Source: Halomonas sp. (GTDB taxonomy: Bacteria > Pseudomonadota > Gammaproteobacteria > Pseudomonadales > Halomonadaceae). From it: a stretch of 56,025 nt of DNA. Made by a program: the position numbers and the translations under genes. How positions within the stretch are numbered: position 1 is the first letter of the stretch; each line of letters starts with the position of its first letter. The notes beneath the pieces are model-generated. The model made no database searches, was not told the DNA's origin, and was given only the letters and a program-made list of their open reading frames with translations. Location: NCBI RefSeq assembly GCF_029263665.1, contig NZ_JAJUFQ010000027.1, positions 1-56,025 on the forward strand, written 5' to 3'. Below are positions 53,068 to 56,025 of this stretch, piece by piece.

Positions 53068-53328
53068 ATGCCTTGTATTTCAGAGTTTTACGGGATCATG
53101 ATCTACTTCTACTGGAACGATCATCAGACTCCCCACTTTCATGCAAAATACGGCGAATTCGAAATACTGGTAAACATCAATACACTTGAAATCATCGAAG
53201 GAAAGTTTCCAGCCCGTGCAAAAGCCATGGTTCTGGAGTGGGCATCAGAACACCGAGCCGCATTGATAGAGGATTGGGAATTATGCAAATCCAAGCAGCA
53301 GCCAAACAAGATTCCACCGCTGGCATAA
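53068..53328 (+). CDS. DUF4160 protein (putative toxin-antitoxin component)
   Basis: This is an 86-residue protein. The start ATG 53068 gives MPCISEFYGIMIYFYWND, the standard DUF4160 N-terminus, followed by HQTPHFHAKYGEFE. It precedes and overlaps a DUF2442 gene by 46 bp, a pairing seen repeatedly and suggested to be a toxin-antitoxin-like module. The region is more AT-rich than its neighbours. No activity is established. Confidence 0.85.
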   Translation: MPCISEFYGIMIYFYWNDHQTPHFHAKYGEFEILVNINTLEIIEGKFPARAKAMVLEWASEHRAALIEDWELCKSKQQPNKIPPLA

Positions 53329-53594
53329 CGCCAGCGGTTATCAAATGGCGCGTCAGGTCGGTAGAGGTGAAAGACCACCTTTCACTATGGGTGACCTTCA
53401 GTGACGATACTCAAGGACCTGTCACCATCAGTTCCGAGTGGTTGACTGGCGTACTTTCAGACTTGAAAAAACCGGAAGTATTCAAGACGGCATTTGTTGA
53501 GCATGGTGCTGTCACCTGGGAGAACGGCGTGGACCTGGATCCCAAGGCCATGTACGACGCCATACGGGCAAACGGCCAGTACCATATCGAGTGA
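53283..53594 (+). CDS. DUF2442 protein overlapping DUF4160
   Basis: This is a 103-residue protein. Start ATG 53283 lies inside the DUF4160 gene, 46 bp before its end, with a weak GAGG 11 bp upstream. The DUF2442 signature is RSVEVKDHLSLWVTF then VTWENGVDLDPKAMYDAI. The tight overlap implies translational coupling with DUF4160. DUF2442 domains are found in putative antitoxins; function here is inferred from pairing only. Confidence 0.85.
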   Translation: MQIQAAAKQDSTAGITPAVIKWRVRSVEVKDHLSLWVTFSDDTQGPVTISSEWLTGVLSDLKKPEVFKTAFVEHGAVTWENGVDLDPKAMYDAIRANGQYHIE

Positions 53595-53598
53595 CATC

Positions 53599-53898
53599 AT
53601 GAACGAAGAGCTGATGACCGAACAAAACAGGTTCGAGTGTGTCTGGGATGTACTGTGTGGCACGAAAGAAGAAGCGCTCAATATGAAGGTTCGCAGCAGC
53701 CTGATGATGGTGCTGGCCGATACTTTTAAGTCGGAAGATGGACCAGTGCGAAGTCGCTGAGCGCTTAGGCGTCTCACAGCCTCGCATTAATGGTCTGCTC
53801 AAGGGACGCATTGACCGCTTCACGGAGGACACGCTTTTAAATATGGCCTCTCAGCCGACATTTTCGTAAAAGTGAGTATCGCTAAGCCAGGCCAATAA
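53599..53898 (+). pseudogene. XRE-family regulator (HigA-like) broken by two compensating frameshifts
   Basis: ATG 53599 opens MNEELMTEQNRFECVWDVL then a run to FKSEDGPVRSR and TGA at 53758. In the next frame, from ~53735, the family continues as MDQCEVAERLGVSQPRI and GLLKGRIDRFTEDTLLNMAS until TAA at 53867. After ~53853 the original frame resumes with ADIFVKVSIAKPGQ and a TAA at 53896-53898. So one extra base near 53734 (TCGGAAG for TCGAAG) and one missing base near 53853 bracket the HTH. The family pattern (VWDALxxxxEEAxNMKxRSxLM ... QPRxNDLLxGxIDxF) is otherwise intact. It would be an antitoxin-type repressor; the partner toxin is not present. Confidence 0.85.
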
Positions 53899-53940
53899 CA
53901 GCTTGGTGCTTCTTCTGCCCAACTTCAGCCACAAATCCTG

Positions 53941-54201
53941 CTATTGGTAGCACTGGCTCAAGCTGTCGAGCATGGGCGGCAACTCAATAGCATCCGAGAG
54001 CGTGACTCCACACCACTTGGCCATTACCAAGCCACGAGGATTGATCAGTCCCAATTCATGGCACTTGGCGCATTCTCCAGCGACGGCTGTCTTCGGGAAA
54101 GAACAAGGCTCAGAATGGCTATGACCATTGCGAGCAATGCGGATCTTGGCCAATTATGAGAAACTGCTGTCCCTTTTACGGTGCTCGCGAATCGTCGCCA
54201 T
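53941..54201 (-). pseudogene. Truncated tyrosine integrase (arm/SAM-like N-terminal domain) with in-frame stop
   Basis: On the minus strand a strong GGGAGG precedes ATG 54201 (MATIREHRKRDSSFS), then TAA at 54156-54154, then the same frame reads LAKIRIARNGHSHSEPCSF, KTAVAGECAKCHELGLINPRG and AKWCGVTLSDAIE up to TAG 53943-53941. This matches the N-terminal arm-binding domain of phage/island integrases, in which TLxDAIxxY precedes the catalytic part. The catalytic R-H-R-Y domain is missing. It may run in frame past the stop to ~53854, overlapping the XRE relic tail. It lies 128 bp before dusA, a known integration hotspot. Confidence 0.72.
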
Positions 54202-54329
54202 CGGAACCTCCCTGTTACATCAGATCGAGACGGGCCTTTGTACCAACTGAGTCCCCGGTACTACTGAAAACAGGGTGAGCTGCTGTAAATATGTACAAGC
54301 ATGATTGAGAAGGCACTCCGTCAACCCGT
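54202..54329. other. Spacer between the integrase relic and dusA
   Basis: This 128-bp spacer should hold the dusA promoter, but no clear sigma70 pair is visible. The left boundary is the relic's ribosome site. I see no att duplication of the dusA 5' end in the window. Confidence 0.4.
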
Positions 54330-55343
54330 ATGAAGCCTGCCACAGTGACAACTACCCTAGACAGAACGTTCTCCATAGCCCCCATGATGGATTGGACGAC
54401 CAGAGACTACCGTGTCTTTGCGCGTACCCTGAGCCGGCATGCTTTGCTGTATACGGAGATGGTGACGACCGGCGCAATTCTGCATGGACGCCCGCGGGAG
54501 CGGTTTCTGGGCTTCGATGCTCTGGAGCACCCGATCGCGCTGCAACTGGGCGGCAGCGATGCTGGTGAGTTGGCGGAATGTGCTGCCATTGCCGAAGAGT
54601 GGGGTTATGACGAGATCAACCTCAATGTCGGTTGCCCTAGTGATCGGGTCCAGAACAACCTGATTGGTGCGTGCCTGATGGGCCATCCTCACAAGGTGGC
54701 TGCGGCTGTTCGGGCAATGCGCGATGCGGTGTCGATTCCCGTCACGGTGAAATGCCGTATCGGCATTGATGACCAGGACGAAGATGCCGATCTGGAGAAC
54801 TTCATTCATCTGGTGGCGGATGCGGGCTGCGAGGTGTTTATCGTTCATGCTCGCAAGGCTTGGCTGCAAGGGCTTTCACCCAAGGAAAATCGCGATGTAC
54901 CGCCACTGAACTATGCGCGCGTCCATCGTCTCAAGGCCAGCCGCCCGGAGCTGCATATTGGTATCAACGGCGGCATCAAGACACTGGCGGAATGCCGTTC
55001 ACAGCTGGATCATGTAGATAGTGTCATGGTCGGACGCGAGGCTTACCAAAATCCCTGGATGCTGGCGAGCGTGGACCCGGAACTCTACGGAGAGTCAGGC
55101 CCCTCGGCGACACGCCATGCAGCAGCGCGTGCCATGCGCCCTTATATCGCCCGGCGTCTGGAAGAGGGGGCGAAGCTCAACCACATCACTCGCCATATGT
55201 TGGGGTTGTTCCAGGGGTGTCCTGGAGGTCGTCGCTTCCGTCGTCATTTATCGGAAAATGCCCATAAAGAAGGGGCTGGCCTGGCCGTGTACGACGATGC
55301 CTTGGGCATGGTGCCAGAAGTGGAGGCAGAAACCCTGGCCTAG
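54330..55343 (+). CDS. dusA: tRNA-dihydrouridine synthase A
   Basis: This 337-residue FMN enzyme reduces uridine to dihydrouridine at tRNA positions 20/20a. Family marks are SIAPMMDWTTRDYRVFAR, catalytic Cys in VGCPSDRVQ, the FMN/tRNA-binding IVHARKAWLQGLSPKENR and GINGGIKT then MVGREAYQNPW. Start ATG 54330 is normal for the family. It reads into a convergent DUF952 gene that overlaps by 4 bp. It is intact; the integrase relic upstream suggests past insertion in or near its 5' end. Confidence 0.95.
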   Translation: MKPATVTTTLDRTFSIAPMMDWTTRDYRVFARTLSRHALLYTEMVTTGAILHGRPRERFLGFDALEHPIALQLGGSDAGELAECAAIAEEWGYDEINLNVGCPSDRVQNNLIGACLMGHPHKVAAAVRAMRDAVSIPVTVKCRIGIDDQDEDADLENFIHLVADAGCEVFIVHARKAWLQGLSPKENRDVPPLNYARVHRLKASRPELHIGINGGIKTLAECRSQLDHVDSVMVGREAYQNPWMLASVDPELYGESGPSATRHAAARAMRPYIARRLEEGAKLNHITRHMLGLFQGCPGGRRFRRHLSENAHKEGAGLAVYDDALGMVPEVEAETLA

Positions 55344-55693
55344 GCGCTGTCGACCTCCAGCGGTGTGATAGAGATGACGCTGTCGACAGGAATGCCCGGA
55401 ATGCGTGCCAGTGGCCGTTGCCAAGGCTCGCTGTCGGTGGGGGCGCGCCACTCGATCTGCTCGGCGAAAGGTGCAATATCCACCTCGAGCAGCATGGGAT
55501 GCTCATCGGCGGTGAAGTAGGTGTTGGTGGTATAGGCGATGACTTGGGGCAGGCACAGGTGAACGCCATCAGCACGGTGGTCGTTACCGCAGCGCGGCAC
55601 GGTACCTTGAGCCTGGGCCTGTTTCCATGTGGCCGAAGAGACGACTCGGAACAATGTTGTTACGGGCAATGTTGTTACGGGCAATGTTTTCAT
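55340..55693 (-). CDS. DUF952 protein
   Basis: This is a 117-residue protein. Start ATG 55693 has AAGGA six bases before; frames from 55723 or 55729 lack a site. Residues ~10-117 match DUF952 (FRVVSSATWKQAQAQG, ADGVHLCLPQVI, HPMLLEVDIAPF). N-terminal LPVTTLPVTTLF comes from a 15-bp tandem repeat. The 3' end overlaps dusA by 4 bp. Function unknown. Confidence 0.8.
   Translation of the reverse strand: MKTLPVTTLPVTTLFRVVSSATWKQAQAQGTVPRCGNDHRADGVHLCLPQVIAYTTNTYFTADEHPMLLEVDIAPFAEQIEWRAPTDSEPWQRPLARIPGIPVDSVISITPLEVDSA
55653..55688. repeat. 15-bp tandem repeat in the 5' end of the DUF952 gene
   Basis: AATGTTGTTACGGGC is repeated exactly at 55653-55667 and 55668-55682, plus a partial AATGTT at 55683-55688. 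In frame it gives two VTTLP-type pentapeptides. Being in frame, it would vary the N-terminus without breaking the gene. Confidence 0.85.
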
Positions 55694-55752
55694 AAGCATC
55701 CTTGCTGTCAGTGCATCCTGCATGGTCAATATGTGGTGTCTCCCTGGCCAGA

Positions 55753-56025
55753 TTAGCTGATTGCTCTCCTGCCATCGATCAGGCGGCGGAGATTGGCAGG
55801 GTTACTGTCACGCAGAACAGCAGGCAGCAGCGCCTGGGGCAGGTTCTGGTAACACACCGGGCGCAGGAAGCGCTGGATCGCGGAGGTGCCCACCGAGGTG
55901 GTGCGGGCGTCCGAGGTGGCAGGGAAGGGGCCGCCGTGAACCATGGCGTCGCAGACTTCCACGCCGGTGGGCCAGCCGTTGGCCATCACCCTTCCGGCAC
56001 GGCGCTCGAGGATCGGCAACAGCTC
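55753..56025 (-). CDS. Aldehyde dehydrogenase (ketoglutarate-semialdehyde type), C-terminal part
   Basis: The frame reads from the window edge to TAA at 55753 and gives 90 residues of a C-terminus. GWPTGVEVCDAMVHGGPFP, TSVGTSAIQRFLRPVCYQN and PANLRRLIDGR match alpha-ketoglutarate-semialdehyde/2,5-dioxovalerate dehydrogenases that oxidise the aldehyde at the end of sugar-acid or hydroxyproline breakdown. The active-site Cys and cofactor domain are outside the window. The start is not visible. Confidence 0.88.
   Translation of the reverse strand, partial: ELLPILERRAGRVMANGWPTGVEVCDAMVHGGPFPATSDARTTSVGTSAIQRFLRPVCYQNLPQALLPAVLRDSNPANLRRLIDGRRAIS

Noticed and set aside
53599..53898. Programmed frameshifting as an explanation for the XRE gene
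   Set aside because: There is no slippery heptamer at either junction and two opposite shifts would be needed; decay or sequence error is simpler.

Overview
The window looks like a chromosomal segment of a moderately high-GC gammaproteobacterium, most likely a halophilic Halomonas-type organism. This is an inference from gene content and protein style: a giant Asp-rich, low-pI trimeric autotransporter adhesin, ackA-pta, opgGH, an AcrAB-TolC-like cluster, LysR/DUF1127 pairs, and a periplasmic broad-specificity racemase. No rRNA, tRNA, CRISPR array or intact insertion sequence was seen.

Layout. 2-7120: the C-terminal 1379 residues of a YadA-like trimeric autotransporter adhesin with 339-bp and 351-bp modules, followed by a TpgA-like BamE/OmpA lipoprotein, a small membrane-anchored protein, a Sel1-repeat/SH3 protein and an outer-membrane beta-barrel. 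All are on the + strand and look like a surface-adhesion block. 7165-10610: pta and ackA (minus) behind a bidirectional terminator, with an FNR/ANR-like box upstream. 10766-13836: thiC and tenA under a TPP riboswitch that carries an unusual insertion. 13936-17398: opgG-opgH for osmoregulated periplasmic glucans. 17691-19568: an LpxL-type acyltransferase, a DUF4870-like membrane protein and a VOC protein. 19611-21882: a methyltransferase and an MFS transporter. 22032-27777: a beta-oxidation cluster (acyl-CoA dehydrogenase, acyl-CoA ligase, 3-hydroxyacyl-CoA dehydrogenase, enoyl-CoA hydratase, GNAT). 27803-30429: a DMT exporter, Asp/Glu racemase and MOSC protein.

30490-34267 is a minus-strand run: CoA pyrophosphatase-type Nudix, 2OG-Fe(II) oxygenase, PAS sensor kinase, FixJ-type regulator and nucleoside deaminase. 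34398-36299 holds a second Nudix hydrolase, a YqfO-like protein and an alpha/beta hydrolase. 36507-42659 is a complete tripartite RND efflux system (TolC, lipoprotein adaptor, AcrB-type pump) ending at a strong terminator. It is followed by a His-tailed membrane protein that overlaps a convergent TetR/AcrR regulator. 44431-48897: M14-type desuccinylase, secreted amino-acid racemase, 3-oxoadipate enol-lactonase-like hydrolase and a divergent LysR. 48917-52801: DUF1127 protein with divergent LysR, two P-loop proteins, VOC and a DUF2268 metalloprotease-like protein.

53068-54201 is a decayed mobile island: an overlapping DUF4160/DUF2442 pair, an XRE regulator broken by two compensating indels, and the N-terminal fragment of a tyrosine integrase with an in-frame stop. 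It lies directly before dusA, a known integration hotspot. 55340-56025 holds a DUF952 protein and the C-terminus of an aldehyde dehydrogenase.

The most unusual items are the modular adhesin with its TpgA-like partner cluster, the TPP riboswitch with an inserted hairpin in the pyrophosphate-sensing arm, and the dusA-adjacent integrase/antitoxin relics. All identifications come from reading the sequence without database searches.
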